Shown: positions 1-6,757 of the stretch, piece by piece
Layout: each line of letters begins with the position of its first letter
How positions within the stretch are numbered: position 1 is the first letter of the stretch
Assembly (NCBI GenBank): GCA_900552415.1
Contig: USAD01000114.1
Location: 1 to 8,406 of the forward strand
DNA length: 8,406 bases
Direction: 5' to 3'
DNA from: an uncultured Parabacteroides sp.
GTDB taxonomy: Bacteria; Bacteroidota; Bacteroidia; Bacteroidales; Tannerellaceae
Notes under the pieces: generated by a model
What the model was told of the DNA's origin: nothing
What the model saw: only the letters and a program-made list of their open reading frames with translations
The model's database searches: none
Translations under genes and position numbers: made by a program

Positions 1-192
1 AGTTCCTTCTATCGAGCGGGGATTCACTTCCAAACTTTTCCGATAAGCGATCTCGGATTCCGTATATTTCTCGCTCTCGTAAAGCTTATTGCCCTCCTTC
101 ACGTTTTTCCGTTCCGCCTTTTGAGCGAATACCGGGCTGATCCCCATAAACCAAAGGGCTCCACCCAAAACAAACCATTGTCCGTATCTCAT
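1..192 (-). CDS. batC: BatC-like TPR protein, N-terminal part (cut by window edge)
   Basis: The first 64 codons of a secreted protein are present and the reading frame runs off the left edge. Residues 1-23 form a signal peptide: MRYGQ, then a hydrophobic stretch (WFVLGGALWFMGI), with likely signal peptidase I cleavage after VFA, before QKAER. The mature start (NVKEGNKLYESEKYTESEIAYRKSLEVNP) reads as a tetratricopeptide repeat: the small/aromatic pattern N-KLYE--KY-EAE-AYRKSLE-NP is the TPR helix A/B signature. A TPR protein directly after batB is BatC in the Bacteroides operon, where it is a periplasmic protein believed to contact the other Bat proteins. The ATG lies 16 nt after the batB stop and is preceded by GGAGG (202-206) with 9 nt spacing, which supports this start. 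The total length and the number of repeats cannot be seen. Confidence 0.85.
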   Translation of the reverse strand, partial: MRYGQWFVLGGALWFMGISPVFAQKAERKNVKEGNKLYESEKYTESEIAYRKSLEVNPRSIEGT

Positions 193-208
193 CTTAAACG
201 CCCTCCAA

Positions 209-1228
209 TCAAGAAAATAACTTCACCTTCTTAAAGATCCGATTCTTTCGATCCATCGTAAAGAAATCAACCAGCAAAAAGAATAACGCAATCCAAGCGA
301 AAATCTGGAATTGCTCATCATACTCCGAATAGACCTTACTGTCCATTTCCGACTTATTCATCTTGTCGATCTCTTTCTCCAACGCACGCAAGGCGGAATT
401 CGTATTATCCGCCCGGACATACATACCATTGCCCGCGGCGGCGATCTCCTGGCACATCTGCTCGTTCAACTTCGTGACGACCACATTACCCGCATTATCC
501 CGCATATAATCATTGCTGCCACGAACTGGAATCGGGGCGCCTTTCGCCTCTCCCATTCCCACGATATTCACATGGATGCCTTTCTCGGAAGCGGCCTTTG
601 CGGCACCCACCGCATCGTCCTCGTGGTTCTCACCATCCGTAATCAGGATAATGGTCTTATCCGATGTCTCATTAGGCGTGAACGACCGCATCGCCAAGTT
701 AATGGCCGCGCCAATCGCCGTTCCCTGAGTTGAGACCATAGATGGATCAATCGACGAGAGGAACATTTTTGCCGAGATATAATCGGAAGTGATCGGCAAT
801 TGGGTGAAGGCATCTCCCGCAAAAACGATCAAGCCAACCTTATCCTCCGTGAAACCATCCGTCAACTGCGCCAGGATACGCTTCGCCTTGTCCAAGCGGT
901 TTGGGGAAACATCCTCCGCCAACATGGAGTTAGAGACATCCAAGCACACCATTATCTCAACTCCCTGTCGCTTGACAGTCTCCAGCTTAGAACCAAACTG
1001 CGGACCGGCAATAACAATAATCACCATCGCGATCGCGGCGAGCGATAACCAAAATTTCAGATGCTGACGCTTAAAGGAGACATCAGGCATCAACTCGGCC
1101 AATAAAGCCGGATTGCCATATCGTTTAATTGCCTTTTTCTTACGAATAACCACATAAACATAGAACGCAACCAAAAAAGGCAAGATAAAAAGCAAATACA
1201 AAAAGTCAGGATGAGCAAAACGAAACAT
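209..1228 (-). CDS. batB: BatB, membrane-anchored von Willebrand A domain protein
   Basis: The 339-residue product is full length for BatB. Two hydrophobic segments near the N-terminus (about 10-28 and 57-76) and one near the C-terminus (about 308-325) bracket a vWA domain. The metal-ion-dependent adhesion site is complete: D97-V-S99-N-S101, T170 in QGTAIG, and D198 in LITDGE. The core strand VGLIVFAG (131-138) is present, which makes this gene a useful intact ruler for the damaged paralog upstream. BatA and BatB proteins sit in the inner membrane and were linked to aerotolerance in Bacteroides fragilis; their molecular role is still unclear. The gene starts 12 nt after the batA stop, so it is co-transcribed and may depend on translation through batA. 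Upstream AGAGG close to the ATG could serve as a ribosome-binding site. Confidence 0.94.
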   Translation of the reverse strand: MFRFAHPDFLYLLFILPFLVAFYVYVVIRKKKAIKRYGNPALLAELMPDVSFKRQHLKFWLSLAAIAMVIIVIAGPQFGSKLETVKRQGVEIMVCLDVSNSMLAEDVSPNRLDKAKRILAQLTDGFTEDKVGLIVFAGDAFTQLPITSDYISAKMFLSSIDPSMVSTQGTAIGAAINLAMRSFTPNETSDKTIILITDGENHEDDAVGAAKAASEKGIHVNIVGMGEAKGAPIPVRGSNDYMRDNAGNVVVTKLNEQMCQEIAAAGNGMYVRADNTNSALRALEKEIDKMNKSEMDSKVYSEYDEQFQIFAWIALFFLLVDFFTMDRKNRIFKKVKLFS

Positions 1229-1240
1229 AATCCTCTTTTT

Positions 1241-2159
1241 TTATGGTATATTCCTCAAAATCGTATTTCTTAATAATAACTCTATCAACAATAAACCAAA
1301 CACCCAAAGCGCCCAAACCATGTATTCCTCCTGTTTCTTGCTGAACTCTTGGACACTGATCTTGGTCTTCTCCATCTGGTCTATCTCCGAGTAAATCTCC
1401 TTCAGGCTCGCGTTATCCGTTGCCCGGAAATATTGTCCGCCCGTCGTCGCGGCGATCTGTTTCAAGGTCGGCTCATCGATATCGACCGGAATATTCTGGT
1501 ATTGCACGCCAAAAGCGGTCTGGAAAGGATAAGGCGCCTCGCCTTTCGTTCCGACACCAATCGTATAAACACGGATCCCAAAGGTTTTCGCGATCTCCGC
1601 CGCCGTGACCGGAGCGATCTCTCCAGCGTTATTCGATCCATCGGTCAAGAGGATGATCACCTTCGATTTAGCCTTGCTGTCTTTCACACGGCTGACGGCA
1701 TTCGCCAATCCCAAGCCAATAGCCGTACCATCCTGAATCATTCCACTCTGGATATCCTTGAACAGGTTCAACAACACGGTATGATCCGTTGTCAAGGGGC
1801 ATTGCGTGAAACTCTCCGGCCGCCTCAAGACGATTGGGTTTCAAATCTTGCGCCAGCATACTGCCCGAAATATCCATCGCCAACATGATGTCAATACCCT
1901 CCGTTGAGGAGCTTGACCAATTATCCGTCGACTGAGGTCGAGCGAGAATGACAATCAGCAAAGCCACCGCCAATGTCCGCAACACGAACGGGAGATGCCG
2001 CATGTAAACCAAAAGGGAAGTTCCTCCGGCCACCTTGAATGGCTCTGATGAGGAGACCCGCAAACTGGCCTGGCTTTTGCGGAGTTTATAAATATAATAC
2101 CCGATCATCGGGATCAGGAGCAATAACAAATATAAGTAATTCGGATTCGCAAACACCAT
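1241..2159 (-). pseudogene. batA: batA, broken by an internal deletion and frameshift
   Basis: The N-terminal frame starts at the ATG at 2159 and gives 114 normal BatA residues: two membrane segments (about 8-24 and 55-73), then the vWA domain with D96-I-S98-G-S100 and DLKPNRLEAA. It then shifts into about 49 unrelated residues (GEFHAMPLDNG...) and stops at 1668. The other frame continues the normal protein from ESFTQCPLTTD to the stop at 1241. It includes DGTAIG, LLTDGSNN and the C-terminal membrane segment (MVWALWVFGLLLIELLL). In BatB, 23 residues separate the equivalent points (RLDKA and DAFTQ); here there are none. Adding 114, 23 and 191 gives 328 residues, about the usual BatA length. 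The lost part covers helix 1 and the strand equivalent to VGLIVFAG, so neither piece can fold as a vWA domain. A TTG at 1828 could in principle restart the second frame, but it would make only MRRP plus the C-terminal part. Confidence 0.88.
1815..1820 (-). other. Deletion junction inside batA
   Basis: On the coding strand the sequence reads GAGGCGGCCGGAGAGTTTC. Frame one gives E-A-A-G-E-F; the frame shifted by one base gives P-E-S-F, which is the correct continuation. One residual base stands where 23 codons are expected from BatB, so about 68 nt are missing. In an intact gene the left side would end GCGGCC and the right side would probably be GCC-GGN-GAG-AGT, so GCC or GGCC microhomology could have guided the deletion. 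An alternative is an in-frame loss of 66 nt plus loss of 2 nt from a GAGAG run. The exact endpoints cannot be fixed without an intact relative. Confidence 0.75.
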
Positions 2160-2165
2160 ACGCTT

Positions 2166-3197
2166 CTAGTCCTTTCTTTTGTTTAAGACATCCACATCTT
2201 TTCCCTTCGCTTCCTCAGGCAACTCACCAGCTGTCGCATCCGGATGCTCTTCTTGATCCGTCGTATGTTCCTCGATCTTTGTCTGGTTCACGAAAAGATA
2301 AGCGTTCATCAAACTCAAGTCATTCTCATCCGGCAGGGGAACCATCTTCGCGAATTTCACGAAATCGGACAACGACAAGATCTGCGCCAGACTGTCGTAA
2401 ACGCTCTGCGCCTCCGTGTTCTTATGGATCATCTCCAAGATCTCGGCAGAGGTCATCTCCATCGCGTTGATTCCAAACCGTCCGACAATATAACGCCGCA
2501 ACGTGTCCGTAATCATCGTATAATACTCCTTATTACGTCCTTGCTGCCAGATCTTCATCGCCTTAATCTCGTCCAGCTCCTTGATCGCCTGTTCATGAGG
2601 TGGCAATTGAGGCTCCGGTTTCTTGAACGGGATCAACGACCGTTTCTCACGCATACGCTTGAAGATATACCAAGCCAAAGCGGCCAGCGCCAGCGCCAGC
2701 AGGATCCCAAAAATAATCGGATAATAATCCGACAAGACAAAAGGAGGATTCCAAATGTTCTTGATATCAAAAAACTCTTCTGGCTTATCCACATTCACCG
2801 GCACTGTCGAGACCTTCAAGGCCACCTGATTGGACGCGATCGTATCGCTTCCATCAACGACCATTACCGGCGGCAACAGATAAAGAGATGAATCAAAGGA
2901 GGTGATCAAGAGATCTTGCTTGATAACCAAGCGATCGTTCTCAATGATCGCCGAGTCCGGCTTGGAAATATTCAAGATTTCCACCCCGCTCATGAGCGTA
3001 TCAGCGGGAATCAAAACCCGGACCGGACGGTCTTTATCGGCCGTCACTGTCATATGTAAAGTTGTCTGCTCCCCAATCAAGATCGCCGCCGAGTCAATCG
3101 CCACATCGATCAACGTCCGCTGGGCGAACACGCTCGTCCCCAAGAAAGGGCAAAGAACCAAAAGGAGAAACAGGACACTTTTTCTCATCAATTTCAT
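2166..3197 (-). CDS. Bat-operon membrane protein: periplasmic domain, one TM, DUF4381-like cytoplasmic tail
   Basis: The 343-residue product begins with a signal peptide (MKLMRKS, then hydrophobic VLFLLLVLCPFLG) with likely cleavage after SVFA, before QRT (residue 25/26). C16 is not in a convincing lipobox. Residues 26-135 look like a beta-rich Ig-like region (DVAIDSAAILIGEQTTLHMTV, then SLYLLPPVMVV), similar in style to the BatD ectodomain but much shorter. A membrane segment lies at about 159-179, followed by basic residues (KRMREKR), which puts the C-terminal part inside. The tail (about 200-300) has the pattern IKELDEIKAMKIW, then YYTMITDTLRRYI and AMEMTSAEIL, which I recognise as DUF4381-like. 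This family sits between DUF58 and batA in related operons. It could connect the cytosolic MoxR/DUF58 pair to the envelope; that is inference. The charged C-terminus (311-343) is probably disordered. The gene ends 6 nt before batA. Confidence 0.8.
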   Translation of the reverse strand: MKLMRKSVLFLLLVLCPFLGTSVFAQRTLIDVAIDSAAILIGEQTTLHMTVTADKDRPVRVLIPADTLMSGVEILNISKPDSAIIENDRLVIKQDLLITSFDSSLYLLPPVMVVDGSDTIASNQVALKVSTVPVNVDKPEEFFDIKNIWNPPFVLSDYYPIIFGILLALALAALAWYIFKRMREKRSLIPFKKPEPQLPPHEQAIKELDEIKAMKIWQQGRNKEYYTMITDTLRRYIVGRFGINAMEMTSAEILEMIHKNTEAQSVYDSLAQILSLSDFVKFAKMVPLPDENDLSLMNAYLFVNQTKIEEHTTDQEEHPDATAGELPEEAKGKDVDVLNKRKD

Positions 3198-3206
3198 TTG
3201 CGATTA

Positions 3207-4076
3207 TCAATTACGTTTGTCAAACAAAGCGATCAGCGCTTTCACATAATCATCTTCCGTCCGGATGGAGATCGAATCGACATTGCATTTCTTGAACGCG
3301 TCGCTCATCTCAGCCTGACGTTTCTCCCACCAAGCCTTATATGCCTCACGAACCCGGGCTGAAGAGCTGTCTATCCAGCGCTCCTCGCCAGTCTCCGCAT
3401 CCTTGATCTTCATCAGTCCGACAGGGGGCAACTCTGTCTCACGACGATCATAAACCTGGATCGCGACCAGATCATGCTTCCGGTTCGCGACTGTCAACGC
3501 GTCCTTAAAGCCGCCCTTGTCAATAAAATCGGATATCAGGAAAGCCGTACACCGCTTCTTGATCGCGTTCGTCATATACTTCAGTACCGCACTGATATCC
3601 GTCTTGCTCTCCTCCGGCTGGAAATCGATCAACTCGCGAATGATATAAAGGATATGCTTTTTACCTTTCTGTGGCGGGATGAATTTCTCTATCTTGTCCG
3701 AGAAGAAAATCACGCCGATCTTATCATTATTCTGGATAGCGGAATAGGCCAAAGTGGCGGCGATCTCCGTGATCACCTCCTTTTTCATGACATTGACCGT
3801 ACCAAAATCCCGGCTGCCTGAGACATCAATCAACAACATCACCGTCAACTCGCGCTCCTCCTCAAAGACCTTGACATAAGGACGCACATAACGGGCTGTC
3901 ACGTTCCAGTCAATATCGCGGATATCATCCCCGAATTGGTACTCACGCACCTCGCTGAACGCCATACCACGCCCCTTGAAGGCCGAATGATATTGTCCGG
4001 CGAAAATATTGCGCGAGAGACCTCGAGTCTTAATCTCGATCTGACGGACCTTTTTCAACAATTCACTTGTTTCCAT
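3207..4076 (-). CDS. DUF58 family vWA-like protein of the MoxR operon
   Basis: This is a cytosolic protein of 289 residues from the chosen ATG, with no membrane segment. The DUF58 core is unmistakable: REYQFGDDIRDIDWNVTARY (44-63) followed by PYVKVFEEERELTVMLLIDVSGS. The vWA-type metal site DxSxS is D84-V-S86-G-S88, with a possible threonine partner in KTDIS and an aspartate in LISDFID. DUF58 proteins are regularly encoded next to MoxR ATPases and are taken to be their direct vWA-like partners. The reading frame stays open nine codons further to a GTG at 4103, which would give 298 residues and a 24-nt gap after moxR. I prefer the ATG because family members begin at METSELL; neither start has a clear Shine-Dalgarno sequence. 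The stop lies 9 nt before the next start. Confidence 0.92.
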   Translation of the reverse strand: METSELLKKVRQIEIKTRGLSRNIFAGQYHSAFKGRGMAFSEVREYQFGDDIRDIDWNVTARYVRPYVKVFEEERELTVMLLIDVSGSRDFGTVNVMKKEVITEIAATLAYSAIQNNDKIGVIFFSDKIEKFIPPQKGKKHILYIIRELIDFQPEESKTDISAVLKYMTNAIKKRCTAFLISDFIDKGGFKDALTVANRKHDLVAIQVYDRRETELPPVGLMKIKDAETGEERWIDSSSARVREAYKAWWEKRQAEMSDAFKKCNVDSISIRTEDDYVKALIALFDKRN

Positions 4077-4126
4077 ATTCGGATTGACAGAATCTTGTTT
4101 CACAATTTAGCCAATCAAGAGACGGA

Positions 4127-5122
4127 TCAAGGAACCTCTACCTTATTCAAAATCTCGCTGATCACCTCCTCAGAAGTCAAGTTATTGGCCTCAGCCTCAT
4201 AACTCAATCCTATACGATGACGCATCACATCATGACAAACAGCACGAATATCTTCCGGAATCACATAACCGCGACGCTTGATAAACGCATAAGCGCGAGC
4301 GGCCAACGCCAAGCTAATTGACGCACGGGGTGAAGCGCCAAACGAGATCATGTCCTTCAAATTGGCCAGGCCATGCTCTGCCGGGAAACGAGTAGCGAAG
4401 ACAATATCCACGATGTAACGCTCGATCTTCTCATCCAAATAGACCTCACGGACCACCTTGCGGGCCTCGATGATCTCCTCTTTTGTCAGCACGGGCTTAA
4501 TATCGACCTTCTCGCCCGAGATATTCTGGCGGATAATCAATTTCTCCTCCTCTTTCTTCGGATAGTTGATAATCACTTTCAGCATGAAACGGTCCACCTG
4601 CGCCTCAGGCAACGGATAGGTACCTTCCTGCTCGATCGGGTTTTGTGTCGCCATTACCAGGAAGGGCTCCGGCAATTTATAAGTGTTCTCGCCAATTGTC
4701 ACCTGACGCTCCTGCATCGCCTCGAGCAACGCGCTCTGTACCTTCGCCGGCGCACGGTTGATCTCATCGGCCAATACGAAATTAGCGAAGATCGGACCCT
4801 GCTTTACCTGAAATTCCTCATTCTTTTGGCTATATATCATGGTACCGATCACGTCGGCGGGAAGTAAGTCCGGAGTAAACTGAATACGACTGTATTGCGC
4901 GTCGATCAAAGAAGACAATGTCTTAATCGCTAAGGTCTTTGCCAAACCAGGCACACCTTCCAATAAGATATGCCCATCCGAAAGCAAACCAATCAACAAC
5001 GACTCCACCAAATGCTTTTGTCCAACGATTACCTTGTCCATTCCCATTGTAATCATGTTCACAAAAGAGCTCTTACTCTCAATCCGTGCGTTCAACTCAC
5101 GAATGTCCACTGTCTGACTCAT
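4127..5122 (-). CDS. moxR: MoxR-family AAA+ ATPase
   Basis: The 331-residue product has the full MoxR ATPase set: Walker A GVPGLAKT (56-63, K62), Walker B FVLADE (115-120), sensor 1 in ATQNP (158-162), arginine finger in AQVDRF (R178) and sensor 2 in GASPRA (262-267, R266), followed by the C-terminal lid. Length and order are typical and there is no defect. MoxR ATPases form hexameric rings and are thought to remodel or load metal onto vWA-domain partners. Here the partners would be the DUF58 protein and BatA/BatB encoded just downstream. It is the first gene of its block: a 182-bp gap with a promoter element lies upstream. No Shine-Dalgarno sequence is visible before the ATG (ACAAGAAATATATG), which is usual in Bacteroidetes. 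Confidence 0.95.
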   Translation of the reverse strand: MSQTVDIRELNARIESKSSFVNMITMGMDKVIVGQKHLVESLLIGLLSDGHILLEGVPGLAKTLAIKTLSSLIDAQYSRIQFTPDLLPADVIGTMIYSQKNEEFQVKQGPIFANFVLADEINRAPAKVQSALLEAMQERQVTIGENTYKLPEPFLVMATQNPIEQEGTYPLPEAQVDRFMLKVIINYPKKEEEKLIIRQNISGEKVDIKPVLTKEEIIEARKVVREVYLDEKIERYIVDIVFATRFPAEHGLANLKDMISFGASPRASISLALAARAYAFIKRRGYVIPEDIRAVCHDVMRHRIGLSYEAEANNLTSEEVISEILNKVEVP

Positions 5123-5183
5123 ATATTTCTTGTTTTTATGACTATATTTCTTATAGATTTATCCATTTCCCTTTTCAATCGCA

Positions 5184-5191
5184 CAAAATTA
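5184..5191 (-). promoter_or_regulatory. Putative Bacteroidetes -7 promoter element for the moxR-bat operon
   Basis: The coding-strand octamer TAATTTTG is an exact match to the Bacteroidetes primary sigma factor -7 consensus TAnnTTTG. It lies in the only sizeable gap upstream of moxR. Transcription would start near 5178 and leave a leader of about 55 nt. No clear TTTG -33 box is seen 19-21 nt upstream, where the sequence is G-rich (GTAAGGGGGACGG), so the promoter may be weak or need an activator. The rest of the gap (5123-5304) is AT-rich and shows no reading frame, RNA gene or convincing terminator. Confidence 0.5.
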
Positions 5192-5304
5192 GATATGTTA
5201 AATCCGTCCCCCTTACTTTTCCAGTTAAATAATACTAACTTACCGATCTATTAAAAATTGTTTGGAATTCATCCATCTTCATCCACGAAGAGGGGAAAAA
5301 AGGA

Positions 5305-6417
5305 CTATTTCCGGGTGAGGATCTCCGTTTGCAGCTCGGCAGCCCGACGCCGCGACTCCGGATCCTTAGCGTTTATGCCATACAAATCAGGCGACGGGAT
5401 CAACAAAGTCGTCCCTATCGGTACATTATTCGGATCCTGAATAACGGACTCATTATACTTATAGATATAGCCCCAGAACACCTTGTGCCCGTAATATTCC
5501 TGGGCGATCTCCGTCAAACGGTCGCCATGACGGATGACAACCGAGTCGATCACCGGATTAGGCTTCTCCTCCTTTACAGGCTCCACCTCGGGCGACTCCT
5601 CAACGGTATTTACGGGAACGGCAATCGTATCCATCTTCTCGAACACTAAATCCTGCCCTTTCGAAGGCACCGCATTAGTCGGGTCTCCCGGCACAGGACG
5701 CAAGAACCAATAGGCCGCACCGACGCAACAAGCCAGCACGACAACAGCCACCATCACATAACGCCCCCAACCCAAAGATTTCCCGGGCCGCTCCGGTTCG
5801 GGAGCCGGCGCTTCAGAAACAGGTGCCGGCTCAACGGCAGGCTCTGGTTCGACAGGCTCAGGATTGGGATCGGGCTCAGGATCGGCCGGAACAGGCTCAT
5901 CCACAAGCTTAATGGATTCCTCAGGTTCTTTTTCGGCAGAAGGCTCCTCTTCAGAGAGAGGCAAATCCTCCGTCCGCTCCTCTGGATCATTGGATGACAA
6001 CGGGATTTCCTTATCGGGCATCACCTCCTCGACCGACTCCTCCTCATCACCCTCTTCCCGATTGTCACTCTCTTGGAAAGAGGCATAATCCACGTCATCA
6101 CCGATCTCGGTTGTCTCAAAAATCGAGAAAGGCTTGTTCACCTGCTCACGCAGGTCCTTATCCGGAAGGAAAGAAAACTTATAATGCGCCGGGATCAAGA
6201 AACGCTCACCCGTATTCACATGGATGCTCTCCCGCTTCTCCACCTGGATAATCTTAAAAGTACCCACGCCCTTCACCTTGACAACCTGATCACGGCAGAC
6301 GCCGTCGACCACCAGGGCGACAAACTCCCGCAGGAATGCCTCCACCTCTTTCTTATCCTTCGACGTGTATTGGGAAATCAGCTCGGCGAGCTCTTGTGTG
6401 TTCAAGCGATTATTCAT
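5305..6417 (-). CDS. HU-domain / single-TM / LysM fusion protein, predicted DNA to cell-wall tether
   Basis: This 370-residue protein has four parts. Residues 1-100 are an HU/IHF-like fold: helical LNTQELAELISQYTS, then KVKGVGTFKI (G50, G52), then the arm region (NTGERFLIPA, FSFLPDKDLREQV). Residues 105-217 are a low-complexity linker, strongly acidic then rich in Pro-Glu (EPDPNPEPVEPEPAVEP). Residues 220-238 form one membrane segment (YVMVAVVVLACCVGAAYWF), with more basic residues before it (R210, K213, R219) than after. Residues 292-343 are a LysM domain (VIRHGDRLTEIAQEYYG, then YNESVI, IGTTLLIPSP). There is no signal peptide, so the HU part should stay in the cytoplasm and the LysM reach peptidoglycan. 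The HU arm has V67 where classic HU has the DNA-kinking proline (NPxTGE becomes HVNTGE). The start overlaps the upstream HU gene by 8 nt, which indicates coupled translation. The architecture is clear; the function is inferred. Confidence 0.88.
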   Translation of the reverse strand: MNNRLNTQELAELISQYTSKDKKEVEAFLREFVALVVDGVCRDQVVKVKGVGTFKIIQVEKRESIHVNTGERFLIPAHYKFSFLPDKDLREQVNKPFSIFETTEIGDDVDYASFQESDNREEGDEEESVEEVMPDKEIPLSSNDPEERTEDLPLSEEEPSAEKEPEESIKLVDEPVPADPEPDPNPEPVEPEPAVEPAPVSEAPAPEPERPGKSLGWGRYVMVAVVVLACCVGAAYWFLRPVPGDPTNAVPSKGQDLVFEKMDTIAVPVNTVEESPEVEPVKEEKPNPVIDSVVIRHGDRLTEIAQEYYGHKVFWGYIYKYNESVIQDPNNVPIGTTLLIPSPDLYGINAKDPESRRRAAELQTEILTRK

Positions 6418-6700
6418 TCTCCCCCAATTCCTTTAATCGTGATTTCAGGGTCATGCCCGGCTTAAATATCGCCACCAGTTTTGGCGGCACCAGATATCGT
6501 TTACCATTCACGGGATTGACTGTCACCCGCTCTAATTTCTTCTTGACCTCAAACTGGCCGAAACCATGCAGATAAACCGAATCGTTATCCACCAACCGTG
6601 AACTCAGCACCGAGCTGAAGGTCGCCATGAGCTCGGTCACCTCTTTCGGCGACCAACCCATACGATTTGCCAGCTCCGTGATGAATTCCTTATTTTTCAT
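6410..6700 (-). CDS. HU/IHF-family DNA-binding protein
   Basis: From the chosen ATG this is a 96-residue protein of normal HU size. It has the N-terminal helices (KEFITELANRMGWSPKEV), the glycine turn HGFGQFEV (45-52), the DNA-binding arm with the intercalating proline (VNPVNGKRY, P63), and the closing motif VAIFKPGMTLKSRL. HU-family proteins bind and bend DNA as dimers and organise the nucleoid. An upstream in-frame ATG at 6712 would add MEVD. I chose 6700 because GGAGG sits 5 nt upstream of it and because the family usually begins M-(N/K)-K-x-E-F. The stop overlaps the start of the HU/LysM fusion gene (TAA inside ATGAATAA context), so the two are probably made together and could form heterodimers; that is inference. 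Confidence 0.9.
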   Translation of the reverse strand: MKNKEFITELANRMGWSPKEVTELMATFSSVLSSRLVDNDSVYLHGFGQFEVKKKLERVTVNPVNGKRYLVPPKLVAIFKPGMTLKSRLKELGENE

Positions 6701-6705
6701 ATCGA

Positions 6706-6710
6706 CCTCC
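6706..6710 (-). promoter_or_regulatory. Ribosome-binding site that decides the HU start
   Basis: GGAGG on the coding strand stands 5 nt before the ATG at 6700 (GGAGGTCGATATG). The alternative ATG at 6712 lies so close that this GGAGG would fall inside its own second and third codons. Shine-Dalgarno use is uncommon in Bacteroidetes, so the match supports but does not prove the start. Confidence 0.5.
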
Positions 6711-6725
6711 ATATCCGAGACTCCG

Positions 6726-6757
6726 CTATATTAGTGATTTTTTCGCCAACAGGCAAA
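6726..6757 (-). promoter_or_regulatory. Possible promoter upstream of the HU gene pair
   Basis: On the coding strand TTTG (6757-6754) is followed after exactly 20 nt by TAATATAG (6733-6726). The spacing fits the Bacteroidetes -33 TTTG / -7 TAnnTTTG promoter, but the -7 box matches only four of six fixed positions. Transcription would start around 6719, giving a leader of about 18 nt to the ATG at 6700. It overlaps the inverted repeat, which is nearly centred on the TTTG. It would give the HU pair expression separate from rimO. Confidence 0.35.

Noticed and set aside
311..733. Plus-strand open frame opposite batB
   Set aside because: It mirrors the conserved vWA domain of BatB, its composition is unlike a normal protein, and it has no family resemblance.
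1668..1828. Programmed ribosomal frameshift in batA
   Set aside because: There is no slippery sequence at the joint, and 23 conserved residues are missing, which a frameshift alone cannot restore.
4077..4103. GTG start extending the DUF58 protein by nine residues
   Set aside because: The added residues (MKQDSVNPN) do not match the family start and lack a ribosome-binding site; kept only as an alternative.
5266..5285. Short direct repeat GGATGAA-GAT-GGATGAA
   Set aside because: Seven-base arms in a simple purine-rich context are expected by chance and match no known site.
5262..5295. Intrinsic terminator after the HU/LysM gene
   Set aside because: Only a 5-bp stem (TCTTC/GAAGA) is visible, and the nearest T-run is about 20 nt further on, so it does not fit a rho-independent terminator.
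5754..5990. Alternative minus-strand frame rich in Leu, Ser and Arg
   Set aside because: It is the shifted frame of the Pro/Glu-rich linker of the HU/LysM gene and has no independent features.
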